Of a DNA stretch of 64,000 bases, positions 9,847 through 18,733 are shown piece by piece (the first letter of the stretch is position 1; every line of letters begins with the position of its first letter). The notes beneath the pieces are model-generated. The model made no database searches. It was not told the DNA's origin and was given only the letters and a program-made list of their open reading frames with translations. Location of the stretch: the NCBI GenBank assembly GCA_030148085.1, contig JASBUF010000067.1:62001-126000 (forward strand), written 5' to 3'. Source of the stretch: Methylophaga sp. Lineage in GTDB: Bacteria > Pseudomonadota > Gammaproteobacteria > Nitrosococcales > Methylophagaceae. The position numbers and the translations under genes were made by a program.

Positions 9847-11007
9847 ATGCTTATAAAAACTGCCACTGACAAACTACTCAAACAGCTCTCTGTGATTCGT
9901 TACGGGTCATTGCAGTTGACCTTACCCGATGGCAGAGAATATCTGTTTTCAGGTCAGGAAGACGGCCCAACAGCCGATATCACGCTACACCGCTGGCAGG
10001 TCATTGCTAACCTGATACGTAAAGGCGATATCGGTTTTGCTGATGATTATCGCCATGGGCACTGGGACAGTTCAGACCTTATCGCTCTCACTACGCTGGG
10101 TCTACAAAACCGACAGGCTCTCGATGCGTGCATCACCGGCAGCACCCTGTCACGCGGCCTCGCGATGATCTCGTATCTGTTTAAGCTCAATACCCTGCAA
10201 GGCAGCAAGAAGAACATTCATGCCCACTACGATTTAGGCAATGACTTTTACAAGCTGTGGCTTGATCCCACCATGACTTACTCTTCAGCCATTTTTAATC
10301 AGCCCGGCGAGAGTCTGACTCAGGCACAACACAATAAATACGATCGCATTTTGGGTTGCCTAGATGCTAACAGTGGCTCTGTGCTTGAGGTGGGCTGTGG
10401 TTGGGGCGGTTTTGCTGAACGGGCATTGGAAAAAACCAATCTTCAACTCAAAGGCATCACCCTATCTGAAGAGCAGCACCATTTCGCCGGCAAACGACTC
10501 AATGGCGCAGCCGATATCGTACTTGAAGACTACCGCCACCAGCAGGGCAAATTTGATTATCTGGTCTCAATCGAGATGTTTGAAGCGGTCGGTGAGCGCT
10601 TCTGGCCCACTTACTTCAACAAAATGGCCAGTTTGCTCAAACACAAAGGTCGCGCCGTAGTGCAGACCATCACCATGAACGAGCAGGATTTTAGTCGTTA
10701 CCGTCGTGGTGGAGACTTTATCCGAAGTTTTATTTTTCCCGGCGGCATGCTGCCAAGCCCATCACGGTTTGATGAGGTTGCACGGTCAGCAGGACTCAAA
10801 ACAGACGCACCCTATTTCTTCGGCCGTGATTACGCGACCACTTTGAAAATGTGGCTGGATAATTTCGACAGCGAAAAGCAAAACGTCCTTGCATTGGGCT
10901 TTGATGAGCCCTTTATTCGTCTCTGGCGTTTTTATCTGGCCGCTTGTATTTCCGGTTTCAACACCGGTAGAACTGACGTCATGCAAATTGAGTTAAGCCA
11001 TGCTTAA
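9847..11007 (+). CDS. cfa: Cyclopropane-fatty-acyl-phospholipid synthase family methyltransferase
   Basis: SAM-dependent enzyme that adds a methylene or methyl group to unsaturated acyl chains of membrane phospholipids. The N-terminal lipid-binding domain leads into AHYDLGNDFYKLWLD (about residues 126-140), then the SAM motif I EVGCGWGGFAE (181-191) and the catalytic-core segments SIEMFEAVGERFW and FIFPGG. The 386-residue length is normal. Because it sits with an FAD oxidoreductase, DUF1365, DUF3833 and SDR genes rather than alone, it may be a specialised Cfa homologue, such as one making methylated or furan fatty acids, rather than the housekeeping cyclopropane synthase. That is inference from context. 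Confidence 0.88.
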   Translation: MLIKTATDKLLKQLSVIRYGSLQLTLPDGREYLFSGQEDGPTADITLHRWQVIANLIRKGDIGFADDYRHGHWDSSDLIALTTLGLQNRQALDACITGSTLSRGLAMISYLFKLNTLQGSKKNIHAHYDLGNDFYKLWLDPTMTYSSAIFNQPGESLTQAQHNKYDRILGCLDANSGSVLEVGCGWGGFAERALEKTNLQLKGITLSEEQHHFAGKRLNGAADIVLEDYRHQQGKFDYLVSIEMFEAVGERFWPTYFNKMASLLKHKGRAVVQTITMNEQDFSRYRRGGDFIRSFIFPGGMLPSPSRFDEVARSAGLKTDAPYFFGRDYATTLKMWLDNFDSEKQNVLALGFDEPFIRLWRFYLAACISGFNTGRTDVMQIELSHA

Positions 11008-11527
11008 TTTCAGTCACCCCATACTCGCAACTCTGTTGCTGTTATCGTCATTTTCGCTATCGGCTGTAGAGCGTTCATTGCTGAACCAGCATATCGCTCA
11101 ACCTGAAAAGGTTGGAGAAGGCAGCCTGACCTACCTGTTCTGGCATGTATACGATGCCACCCTCTACGCCAGCGAGGGACAATGGCAGCCTGAACAGCCT
11201 CATGCACTGTCACTCACCTACCAACGCGCATTGGAAGGCAAGCAGATTGCTGATCGTTCGATTGAGGAAATGCGTCGTCAGGGCATCAATGACGAACTCA
11301 AAATGGCCAGTTGGCATCGCCAGCTCAGTCAGATCCTGCCCGATGTCGATCAGGGAACCGTACTGACGGGTATCTTCACTGAAGATAAGACAACCGTGTT
11401 TTATCAGGCTGATACTAAACTGGGTGAAATCGAGGATCCTGACTTTGGCAAACACTTCTTCGCTATTTGGCTGGGCGAAAATACCTCAGCACCCAACCTG
11501 AGAAAACAGCTTCTGGCTCTGCCATGA
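11000..11527 (+). CDS. Periplasmic chalcone-isomerase-like protein
   Basis: Exported protein of 175 residues. Residues 1-22 form a signal peptide with a hydrophobic run rich in Leu, Ser and Thr ending in LSAVE. The remainder resembles the bacterial chalcone-isomerase-like domain (family PF16036), a fold also known for fatty-acid binding. Typical features are YLFWHVYDATLYAS (about 44-57) and the FGKHFFAIWLGE segment near the C-terminus. Flavonoid chemistry is not expected in this setting; a lipid-binding role fits the operon better. It overlaps cfa by 8 bp and the MFS gene by 4 bp. The domain call is from pattern recognition. Confidence 0.75.
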   Translation: MLNFSHPILATLLLLSSFSLSAVERSLLNQHIAQPEKVGEGSLTYLFWHVYDATLYASEGQWQPEQPHALSLTYQRALEGKQIADRSIEEMRRQGINDELKMASWHRQLSQILPDVDQGTVLTGIFTEDKTTVFYQADTKLGEIEDPDFGKHFFAIWLGENTSAPNLRKQLLALP

Positions 11528-12825
11528 ATGCCGTTGCCCACATTGATACAGCAACTCTGCTCAGGTATGGCTTTATTGCCATGCCATTGGCTTTTGCAGG
11601 TCTGCCACTCTATATCCACGCACCAGACTTCTACACCCGTGAGTTCGGGATTAGCATCGGCTTAATAGGTATCATCCTGCTTGGCATACGTCTCTTCGAT
11701 GCGATTCAGGATCCCATTCTCGGTTTTTTATCTGACAAATACGCTCGCTTTCGCCTTGTCTTACTCTACGTTGGTGCCATCATCCTCGGCACTGGCATGG
11801 TCGGTTTGTTTAGCTTTACGCCATCGGCTGATACCGCGATTATCTGGTTTGCCATTCACATGGTTCTCGCCACAACAGGTTTTAGCCTGCTGACCATCAA
11901 CCTCAATATGATTGGTGGCTTTTGGGTAAACGAAAGCACGGAAAGAACCCGTATCACCTCAACTCGTGAAGCATTAGGTTTGGCAGGCTTAGTGCTCGCA
12001 GCCGTGTTTCCCGGTATCGCAAGCCAATTTCTGACGGACGCACAGGCCTATAGCTTTCTCGCCTTAACCTTTGTCATATTGCTCGTTGTTGGAATTTGGC
12101 TGTTACAGCTATTTCTCAAAAACCTGCCCGCTCAGCATCCAATCCATCAGGGCTTTGGCTCAGCCAAGTGGTCATTCTTTCATCTTTTCACCGGCGAACA
12201 GAAAACGTATTTTCTGGTTTGCTTTTTGTCCTACCTTGCGTCTGCAATACCTGCTGTACTGGTGTTATTTTTCATCCGCGATTACTTGCAGGCCGAAGCG
12301 TGGACACCGTTATTTCTGATCTGCTATTTCCTCGCAGGTGCAGCAGTGATGCCGGTCTGGTATGCCCTGTCGAAACGATTTGGTAAAGCAGAAACCTGGC
12401 TGCTCAGCATGATGCTGGCTGTTTTCACCTTTGTCTGGGCATACACCCTTGAGCAGGGAGCCATTGTTCCCTATTTACTCATCTGTCTACTGTCGGGCTT
12501 CGCACTAGGTGCTGACTTGGCGCTGCCACCCTCGATCATGGCTGACAGAATTGAGCATCTTCATCACCAGGCAGACGCATCGCAGTATTTTGCTCTGCTT
12601 GCCCTTTTACCCAAAGTCGCCATCGCTATCGCCAGTGGCGGCGCATTTCTGGTTTTGGATCATTTCGCTTTTGTCCCTGGCGAGCAAAACAGTGCTCAGG
12701 CACTGTCGGGGCTTATCCTGATTTACGCGATTGTTCCCTGCCTGATCAAACTGCTCTCTGCTGTGTTTTTGTGGAGAGATATTCGCTATCAAGGAGGTAG
12801 TTATGCACACCACACTTCGCACTAG
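11524..12825 (+). CDS. MFS transporter, GPH/melibiose-carrier-like (MFS_2)
   Basis: Integral membrane carrier of about 433 residues with roughly 12 hydrophobic segments. The RLFDAIQDPILGFLSDKYARFR motif between helices 2 and 3 is the hallmark of the glycoside-pentoside-hexuronide/MFS_2 group, whose members also transport lipids such as lysophospholipids in other systems. I take ATG 11524, overlapping the previous stop as ATGA, since starting upstream would put an extra 19 residues inside the preceding gene. The substrate cannot be read from sequence; in this operon a lipid or fatty-acid derivative is plausible. Confidence 0.82.
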   Translation: MNAVAHIDTATLLRYGFIAMPLAFAGLPLYIHAPDFYTREFGISIGLIGIILLGIRLFDAIQDPILGFLSDKYARFRLVLLYVGAIILGTGMVGLFSFTPSADTAIIWFAIHMVLATTGFSLLTINLNMIGGFWVNESTERTRITSTREALGLAGLVLAAVFPGIASQFLTDAQAYSFLALTFVILLVVGIWLLQLFLKNLPAQHPIHQGFGSAKWSFFHLFTGEQKTYFLVCFLSYLASAIPAVLVLFFIRDYLQAEAWTPLFLICYFLAGAAVMPVWYALSKRFGKAETWLLSMMLAVFTFVWAYTLEQGAIVPYLLICLLSGFALGADLALPPSIMADRIEHLHHQADASQYFALLALLPKVAIAIASGGAFLVLDHFAFVPGEQNSAQALSGLILIYAIVPCLIKLLSAVFLWRDIRYQGGSYAHHTSH

Positions 12826-13042
12826 CCTCAACACCGTTGTCACCATTGCTTGTCTAAGCCTGCCAGCGACTTCGGTATCTCATGCAGAAAAAGTGCATCA
12901 GCCGGACTTCACACCAGGCATCTCAACAGCAGATGAGCACTATCATTTCTATGAGCAATTACTATGTAACTGTGAATCCGAGAATGGTCTGTCGTTTGTA
13001 CAGTGGGATGACATCGATGGACGGGAGAATCATGTGCAATGA
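12803..13042 (+). CDS. Small secreted protein of unknown function
   Basis: A 79-residue product that I do not recognise. It begins with a likely signal peptide (residues 1-28, hydrophobic run ending SVSHA) and leaves a mature part of about 50 residues rich in acidic residues and His, with a Cys-Asn-Cys pair in LLCNCES. A very strong ribosome site, AAGGAGG at about 12791, precedes the ATG. It overlaps the MFS gene by 23 bp and DUF3833 by 4 bp (ATGA), so it is well embedded in the operon and probably real. The CxC pair could bind a metal or form a disulfide. Confidence 0.65.
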   Translation: MHTTLRTSLNTVVTIACLSLPATSVSHAEKVHQPDFTPGISTADEHYHFYEQLLCNCESENGLSFVQWDDIDGRENHVQ

Positions 13043-13584
13043 AACAGACTGTATCGAGGATTTTACTTATGGGAATCATCACGTTTATGACTGCCTGTAG
13101 CGGACCTAATCTCGCCAATTACAAACAAGATGCGCCGCCACTGAATCTCAAAGACTACTTCACGGGGCCAATAAAAGCCTGGGGATTGGTTCAGGATAGA
13201 AAGGGCCAGGTCACGCGCCGCTTTGATGTTGTTATGCACGGCTCATGGGAAGGTGATGTCGGTACACTGGAAGAGCACTTCGACTACTATGACGGTAAAA
13301 CAGACAAACGTGTCTGGACGATTACACAAGTCAGTGCAGACCGCTATGAAGGTCAAGCAGGTGATATTATCGGTAAAGCCACTGGGGAAGTATCTGGGAA
13401 CACCATGCGCTGGGCCTACGTGATGGACTTACCGGTCGGTGATACGACGTATAAAATCACCTTTGATGACTGGATGTTTTTGATGAATGATGGCGTTTTG
13501 ATTAACCGTTCTTACCTGAAAAAGTTTGGTATTACCGTGGCTGAACTGACTTTGTTTATGCAGAAACAACCGCCAACCGAATGA
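13039..13584 (+). CDS. DUF3833 family lipoprotein
   Basis: Lipoprotein of 181 residues with a short signal ending in a lipobox-like TACSG (Cys about residue 21). The rest matches the DUF3833 pattern: DYFTGPIKAWGLVQDRKGQVTRRF at about 40-63, which is a lipocalin-like beta-strand start, and the repeated GxxTGEVxGNTMRW and DDWMFLMNDGVLINRSYLKKFG elements. DUF3833 proteins recur beside cfa/DUF1365/FAD-oxidase clusters, and the lipocalin-like fold would suit lipid binding at the membrane, though no member has a firm function that I know of. It overlaps the small protein upstream and the SDR downstream by 4 bp each. Confidence 0.85.
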   Translation: MKQTVSRILLMGIITFMTACSGPNLANYKQDAPPLNLKDYFTGPIKAWGLVQDRKGQVTRRFDVVMHGSWEGDVGTLEEHFDYYDGKTDKRVWTITQVSADRYEGQAGDIIGKATGEVSGNTMRWAYVMDLPVGDTTYKITFDDWMFLMNDGVLINRSYLKKFGITVAELTLFMQKQPPTE

Positions 13585-14333
13585 TAAAAGACTGGCAAGA
13601 CAAAACCGTCTGGCTAATCGGTGCCAGTAGTGGCATCGGTCGAGCACTGGCTCAGGCCTTTGCTAAACGAGGTGCCAGGCTGCTGCTCTCAGCACGACGC
13701 GAAACAGCGCTTAGCGATTTGGCTGCCAGTCTCGGTGAGCATCACCTTGCCCTTCGTCTCGACATCGCCGATGAAGAGGCTGTGATTGAGGTTGTTAAAC
13801 GTATCACTCAGCAAAATATCCGGGTCGACAGCATTATCTGCCTTGCCGGCGCCTACGAGCCGGGTCGTATTGATGAACTTAATAGTGAAACGCAGGCTGC
13901 GATCATTAACACCAATATCAACGGCACATTCAACGTTATCCGCCACACCCTTGCGCATCTCAGACAGCACCACGGCCAACTGGTTATCTACGGCAGCGTG
14001 GCCGGCTATCGCGGCCTGCCTAAAGGCCAACCCTACAGTGCAACCAAGGCAGCGCTGATCAATCTGGCAGAGAGTCTGTATCTGGAAGAAAAGCCTAATC
14101 AGGTCGACGTTAAACTCATTAATTCCGGGTTTGTGGACACCCAACTGACACGCAAAAACCAGTTTGATATGCCAATGATGATCAGCGCTGAAGAGGCGGC
14201 AGAAGCGATCATCAAAGGGCTGGGCAAGTCTGCGTTTGAAATTCATTTCCCGAAACGCTTCACCTTTATGATGAAGTGTCTGCAACGGCTACCAAACTGG
14301 TTATTTTTTGCCATTGCCGGCAGAATGAACTGA
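13581..14333 (+). CDS. Short-chain dehydrogenase/reductase (SDR)
   Basis: Classical SDR of 250 residues. The NAD(P) site is GASSGIGRA (about 14-22). The catalytic set comprises Ser in YGSVAGYRG (about 139-141), then Tyr and Lys in YSATKAAL (YxxxK, about 152-156). Arg residues after the first strand (LSARRE) suggest NADPH preference. It is the last gene of the eight-gene series and likely reduces or oxidises a keto/hydroxy group on the pathway's lipid product or precursor. Its stop lies 3 bp from the stop of the convergent sulfide:quinone oxidoreductase, with no obvious hairpin between. Confidence 0.88.
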   Translation: MIKDWQDKTVWLIGASSGIGRALAQAFAKRGARLLLSARRETALSDLAASLGEHHLALRLDIADEEAVIEVVKRITQQNIRVDSIICLAGAYEPGRIDELNSETQAAIINTNINGTFNVIRHTLAHLRQHHGQLVIYGSVAGYRGLPKGQPYSATKAALINLAESLYLEEKPNQVDVKLINSGFVDTQLTRKNQFDMPMMISAEEAAEAIIKGLGKSAFEIHFPKRFTFMMKCLQRLPNWLFFAIAGRMN

Positions 14334-14336
14334 GCC

Positions 14337-15608
14337 TTATTTAAGTAATTTAATACCAAGCAGGTTGAGAATTTTACGTTCAACTTTGGGCTCAGACAGA
14401 CCACGCTTCATCTTGAACAGGAAGTACTTCTCAAAGGCAATTTTGGCCCACTGCACCCAGTGGCCTTTTTTCATCCAAGCCACATTGCGTGGCGGAATCT
14501 GTGGCTCAGCAACAAAAGCGGCACCGGTATGACCTAAGTCGGCTAGACAAATCGCATTCCAGCTTGGCTGACTATCTGGTTCACGACCTTCAACTGCCGC
14601 CTTGATATTGTTCACCGTGGCGCGGGTCATACTCTCAATCATATAGCCGGTTTTCGGTGCACCAACTGGCAAAGCCGTTGCTTCAATCGGCGGAATCGCG
14701 ATACAAACACCAACGCCGTAAATGTTCGGATAAACCGGGCTACGCTGGTAGTCATCGACTTTCAGGAAGCCTCGTGGATTAACCATCTCATCACCCAGAC
14801 CAGCCACACAATCCACGCCCTTGAACGCAGGAATCAACATCGAATAATTGAACGGCAGCTGATGTGTTTTGATGGTTTCAGCCTTGTCATCCACTTCTTC
14901 CACCAGCATTTTGCCGGACTCGACTTTTTTCACCCGCGCATTGGTGATCCACTTGATATCGTTTTGTCGAAACTCTGACTCAAACAAGCCTTTGGAATCG
15001 CCGACACCGCCCAGGCCCATATGGCCGATATACGGTTCCGGTGTAACAAAGGTAATCGGCACTCGGTGACGCAGCTTGGCTTTACGTAGCGCACGGTTCA
15101 TGATCATCGCGAATTCATAGGCCGGCCCAAAGCAGGATGCGCCCTGCACGGCACCCACCACAATCGGGCCCGGATCTTTCAGAAACGAGCGCCAGCTGTC
15201 ATACGCGTCTTCAGCATGATCAATGGTGCAAATGGATTCGGTAAAACCCTCAGGCCCAAATCCTTCAATCTCGTCAAAGCTCAGCTTAGGTCCGGTGGCG
15301 ACGACAAGGTAGTCGTAACTCAGACTGGTACCATCTGCCAGAGTCAGTCGGTTGTACTGGGCTTCAATCTCTTTAACACCAGAGTCGTAGAAATGAATGC
15401 CTTTATTTTCAAGCACGGGCGCGAGTTCAAAGCTAATCTGCTCACGCTTACGCCAACCAACAGCCACCCATGGGTTACTCGGAACGAAGTGAAAAATCGG
15501 GGTATTGGACACCACGCTGACACGGTGATTGTTGTCCAGTGCATCCCGCAATTCGTATGCAGCAGGTAAGCCGCCAGTGCTGGCACCTACAATGACCACA
15601 TGTGCCAT
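14337..15608 (-). CDS. sqr: Sulfide:quinone oxidoreductase
   Basis: Membrane-associated flavoprotein that oxidises sulfide to sulfane sulfur and passes electrons to quinone. The N-terminal FAD site is VGASTGGLPAAYELR (residues 7-21). Three cysteines, Cys127 (ESICTID), Cys159 (GASCFGP) and Cys354 (NAICLADLG), fall almost exactly where the three essential cysteines of Acidithiobacillus SQR lie (128, 160, 356). This is better support than flavoprotein homology alone. A basic, amphipathic C-terminus suits monotopic membrane binding. It is convergent with the SDR and 59 bp downstream of hslO. Together with the FCSD-like gene at 47.7 kb it indicates sulfide oxidation or detoxification. Confidence 0.85.
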   Translation of the reverse strand: MAHVVIVGASTGGLPAAYELRDALDNNHRVSVVSNTPIFHFVPSNPWVAVGWRKREQISFELAPVLENKGIHFYDSGVKEIEAQYNRLTLADGTSLSYDYLVVATGPKLSFDEIEGFGPEGFTESICTIDHAEDAYDSWRSFLKDPGPIVVGAVQGASCFGPAYEFAMIMNRALRKAKLRHRVPITFVTPEPYIGHMGLGGVGDSKGLFESEFRQNDIKWITNARVKKVESGKMLVEEVDDKAETIKTHQLPFNYSMLIPAFKGVDCVAGLGDEMVNPRGFLKVDDYQRSPVYPNIYGVGVCIAIPPIEATALPVGAPKTGYMIESMTRATVNNIKAAVEGREPDSQPSWNAICLADLGHTGAAFVAEPQIPPRNVAWMKKGHWVQWAKIAFEKYFLFKMKRGLSEPKVERKILNLLGIKLLK

Positions 15609-15667
15609 AAGAATTCCCGACTAAAGAAACAAATGCTCAAACTAAAGCTTTTTCACAGTGCTGACAA

Positions 15668-16564
15668 TCAGTGCAGCGTATCCGGATGATCGCCCTCAGT
15701 GGGTATCGTCTCACTGAAAATTTCGGCCACATCGACTTTATCAAAGTGATAATGTTCGTTACAGAACTCGCAGGCGACCTCAATGCCGCCTTCAGCATCG
15801 AGGATGTCTTCAGCTTCCTGCTGGCCCAGCATGCTGATGGTTTCAGCCACGCGTTCACGAGAGCAGGTACAGGCGAACTGTAGGGCTGTCGGCTCAAACA
15901 AGCGCACCTGTTCTTCATGAAACAGACGATGCAACAGCGTTTCGACTTCCAGCGTCAACAGCTCATCGTCAGTGATGGTCGCTGCCAGTTGACTAACACG
16001 TGACCAGTCTTCTTCTGCCGCGTGTTTAGCTGACTCGTCACTGGGTAACTGTTGTAAGAACAGCCCGGCGACATTGTGATCATTGGCGTAGAGCCAGATT
16101 TTCGTGGCCAACTGCTCAGAGTGTGCGAAATACGTTTCCAGTGTCTCAGCAATTGAGTCACCGTGAACACTGACCACACCCTGATACGGTTTTTTGGCGC
16201 CTTCGACTTCAATCGTGATCGCCATCGTGCCCTGGCCAGTCATTGTTTGTAGCCCCGCATCATCAGCGATCTCGGCATCCCCATCCCATTGGGCAAAAGC
16301 ACGTAACGTATGCTTGCTGGTGCATTCCACCATTAAGAGACTGACCGGGCCTTCTGAGCGAATTTGTAGCACCAGGCGACCACTGATTTTAACGGTTTCA
16401 GTGAGTAAGGCTGCTGCGCCCATCATTTCGCCCAGCACACGGCGAATAGCCACCGGATAGTCACGACGATTGAGCACTTCCTGCCAGCTTTCCTGCAGGC
16501 TCACCCATTCGCCACGAATCGCGGCGTTATCGAAAATAAAACGTTGTAAACAATCTGACTTCAC
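15668..16564 (-). CDS. hslO: Hsp33 redox-regulated chaperone
   Basis: Holdase chaperone activated by oxidative unfolding. The 298-residue product carries the redox switch near its C-terminus: Cys232-x-Cys234 and Cys265-xx-Cys268, which bind zinc when reduced and form disulfides on oxidation. I start at GTG 16564, giving MKSDCLQRFIFD, which fits the usual Hsp33 N-terminus; a longer reading adds 20 residues that would include the htpG terminator region. It lies just downstream of htpG but behind a terminator, so it probably has its own promoter in the 85-bp gap. Confidence 0.93.
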   Translation of the reverse strand: MKSDCLQRFIFDNAAIRGEWVSLQESWQEVLNRRDYPVAIRRVLGEMMGAAALLTETVKISGRLVLQIRSEGPVSLLMVECTSKHTLRAFAQWDGDAEIADDAGLQTMTGQGTMAITIEVEGAKKPYQGVVSVHGDSIAETLETYFAHSEQLATKIWLYANDHNVAGLFLQQLPSDESAKHAAEEDWSRVSQLAATITDDELLTLEVETLLHRLFHEEQVRLFEPTALQFACTCSRERVAETISMLGQQEAEDILDAEGGIEVACEFCNEHYHFDKVDVAEIFSETIPTEGDHPDTLH

Positions 16565-16595
16565 GTGAAAAACACTCTTGGTGTATGGCCGATAT

Positions 16596-16622
16596 AAAAA
16601 GGCCGGACAAAATAGTCCGGCC
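16596..16622 (-). terminator. Rho-independent terminator of htpG
   Basis: Perfect 8-bp inverted repeat GGCCGGAC / GTCCGGCC with a 6-nt loop, followed on the minus strand by five T residues. It sits 27 bp after the htpG stop and separates htpG from hslO. Confidence 0.9.
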
Positions 16623-16649
16623 ATTTTATCGCATTCGCGGCGCTGGGGC

Positions 16650-18557
16650 TTAAGCGATCTTAAGAAGAATCTCGTTGATACGCTTCACGTAGCTCGCCGG
16701 GTCTTCCAGCTGACCACCTTCTGCCAGCAGCGCCTGATCGAACAGGATCGATGCCCAGTCAGTAAAGCGTGCGTCATCAGATTCATCTTTCAACTTCGCA
16801 ACCATTGGGTGCTCAGGATTCAGTTCCAGAATCGGTTTACTGCCATCGACCTGTTGACCGGCCGCTTTCAGCATGCGCTCAAGGTTGGCGCTCATATCGT
16901 AGTTGTCGGCAACCAGACATGCAGGTGAGTCAGTCAGACGATGGGTAATACGCACGTCTTTAACCTTGTCTTCCAGCGTTTTCTTCACGCGTTCCACCAG
17001 ATCTTCAAAGTTTTTATCGGTTTCTTCGTGCGCTTTTTTCTCGGCTTCATCTTCCAACTCGCCGAGATCCAAGTCACCTTTCGCCACCGATTGCAGATGT
17101 TTACCATCAAACTCGGTCAGCGAGTTGACCAGCCATTCATCGACGCGGTCAGTGAGCAGCAGCACTTCGATACCTTTCTTACGGAACACTTCCAGATGCG
17201 GGCTGTTCTTCGCGGCAGCAAAGCTTTCAGCAGTGATGAAGTAAATCTTGTCCTGCTTCTCTTTCATGCGGCTGACATAGTCTTCCAGCGACACGGTTTG
17301 ATCGACAGTACCGGACTCGGTCGAGGCAAAACGCAGTAATTTAGCCAGCGTTTCTTTATTGGCAAAGTCTTCGCCCGGACCTTCTTTAATGACCTGACCG
17401 AACTCTTTCCAGAATTCAGCGTATTGCTCAGGTTCGTTTTTCGCCATTTTGCTGAGTTCGCTCAGCACTTTCTTCACTGAGGCAGCGCGGATGGTGTCGA
17501 TGGTCTTGCTGCTTTGCAGGATTTCACGTGACACGTTCAGCGGCAAATCATTGGTATCAATCACACCACGGATAAAGCGCAGGTAACGCGGCATTAACTG
17601 CTCGCTGTCTTCCATGATGAACACACGTTTCACATAGAGCTTAATACCGTGCATGCGGTCACGATCCCACAGATCAAATGGTGCTCTGGATGGGATGTAC
17701 AACAGTGACGTGTATTCAATGTTGCCTTCAACCTTGTTATGGCTCCAGCTCATCGGATCCTGAAAATCGTGAGCAACCTGCTTGTAGAACTCTTTGTACT
17801 CATCGTCGGAAATGTCGTTTTTCGACAAGGTCCACAGCGCAGTTGCCTTGTTAACGGTTTCCTCGCCCTGATCGGCTTCATCAATTTCGCCATCTGGATT
17901 CGGCATCGCGTCTTTCGCCATCACTATCGGCAGATTGATGTGATCCGAGTATTTACTGATGATGTTACGCAGACGCCAACCGTTTAAGAATTCATTTTCG
18001 CCGTCACGTAGGTGCAGAATAATCTCAGTACCGCGAGTCGCTTTTTCGATGGTTTCAATGCTGAACTCACCTTCACCCGCTGATTCCCACTGCACACCGT
18101 GTTCAGCGCCCAAACCGGCGCGACGAGTTTTCAGTGTCACTTTTTCAGCGACGATAAAGGCAGAATAGAAACCGACACCGAACTGGCCGATCAGTTGTGA
18201 GTCTTTGCTTTGATCGCCGGTCAGGCTATCGAAGAACTTGCGGGTGCCACTGCGGGCGATCGTACCAATGTTCTCAATCACCTCTTCACGATTCATACCG
18301 ATACCGTTATCACTGATGGTGATGGTTTTGGCATCGGCATCAAAGGCAACGCGAATCTTCAGTTCCGCATCGTCTTCGTAGAGTGCATCGTCTGATAAGG
18401 CTTCAAAACGGAGCTTGTCTGCCGCGTCTGCCGCATTGGAGACCAGCTCACGTACAAAGATTTCCTTGTTGGAATACAAGGAATGAATCATCAGGTTCAA
18501 TAATTGTTTGACTTCAGTTTGGAAACCCATGGTTTCCTTGTGTGCATCAACGCCCAT
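16650..18557 (-). CDS. htpG: HtpG, bacterial Hsp90 chaperone
   Basis: ATP-dependent homodimeric chaperone of 635 residues. The N-terminal GHKL ATPase domain shows [13 protein letters not shown] (about 40-52), the DNGIGM nucleotide-binding motif and [11 protein letters not shown] lid segment. The middle domain contains the [10 protein letters not shown] catalytic-loop arginine region, and the C-terminal dimerisation domain follows. ATG 18557 is preceded by GGAGG at 10 nt; an internal ATG at 18530 with AAGGA is an alternative. A heat-shock promoter match lies 43 bp upstream and a terminator immediately follows, so it is monocistronic. Confidence 0.97.
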   Translation of the reverse strand: MGVDAHKETMGFQTEVKQLLNLMIHSLYSNKEIFVRELVSNAADAADKLRFEALSDDALYEDDAELKIRVAFDADAKTITISDNGIGMNREEVIENIGTIARSGTRKFFDSLTGDQSKDSQLIGQFGVGFYSAFIVAEKVTLKTRRAGLGAEHGVQWESAGEGEFSIETIEKATRGTEIILHLRDGENEFLNGWRLRNIISKYSDHINLPIVMAKDAMPNPDGEIDEADQGEETVNKATALWTLSKNDISDDEYKEFYKQVAHDFQDPMSWSHNKVEGNIEYTSLLYIPSRAPFDLWDRDRMHGIKLYVKRVFIMEDSEQLMPRYLRFIRGVIDTNDLPLNVSREILQSSKTIDTIRAASVKKVLSELSKMAKNEPEQYAEFWKEFGQVIKEGPGEDFANKETLAKLLRFASTESGTVDQTVSLEDYVSRMKEKQDKIYFITAESFAAAKNSPHLEVFRKKGIEVLLLTDRVDEWLVNSLTEFDGKHLQSVAKGDLDLGELEDEAEKKAHEETDKNFEDLVERVKKTLEDKVKDVRITHRLTDSPACLVADNYDMSANLERMLKAAGQQVDGSKPILELNPEHPMVAKLKDESDDARFTDWASILFDQALLAEGGQLEDPASYVKRINEILLKIA

Positions 18558-18599
18558 TGAAAAAATGCCTCCATCTGGCTATTGGTTAGATAAGCAAGC

Positions 18600-18628
18600 A
18601 GATGGGGACACCGAGAAGCAAAATCAAG
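18600..18628 (-). promoter_or_regulatory. Sigma-32 (RpoH) heat-shock promoter of htpG
   Basis: On the minus strand, CTTGATT (18628-18622) and CCCCATCT (18607-18600) are separated by 14 nt. The consensus is CTTGAAA-N13-15-CCCCATNT: five of seven bases match in the -35 and all defined bases match in the -10. It lies 43 bp upstream of the htpG start. Confidence 0.82.
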
Positions 18629-18733
18629 CGTTAAATTTTTCCACGATACAAACTTGGTTTTTTGTCATCGCCCTTCCATAATGGGTCTGTATGAATCGGG
18701 TTCTGACAAGCCACTAACGGACGTGTCTGCTAC

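Noticed and set aside
13689-14285. 198-codon antisense frame inside the SDR gene
   Set aside because: Opposite-strand shadow of a clear SDR with intact catalytic motifs; no independent ribosome site or family resemblance.
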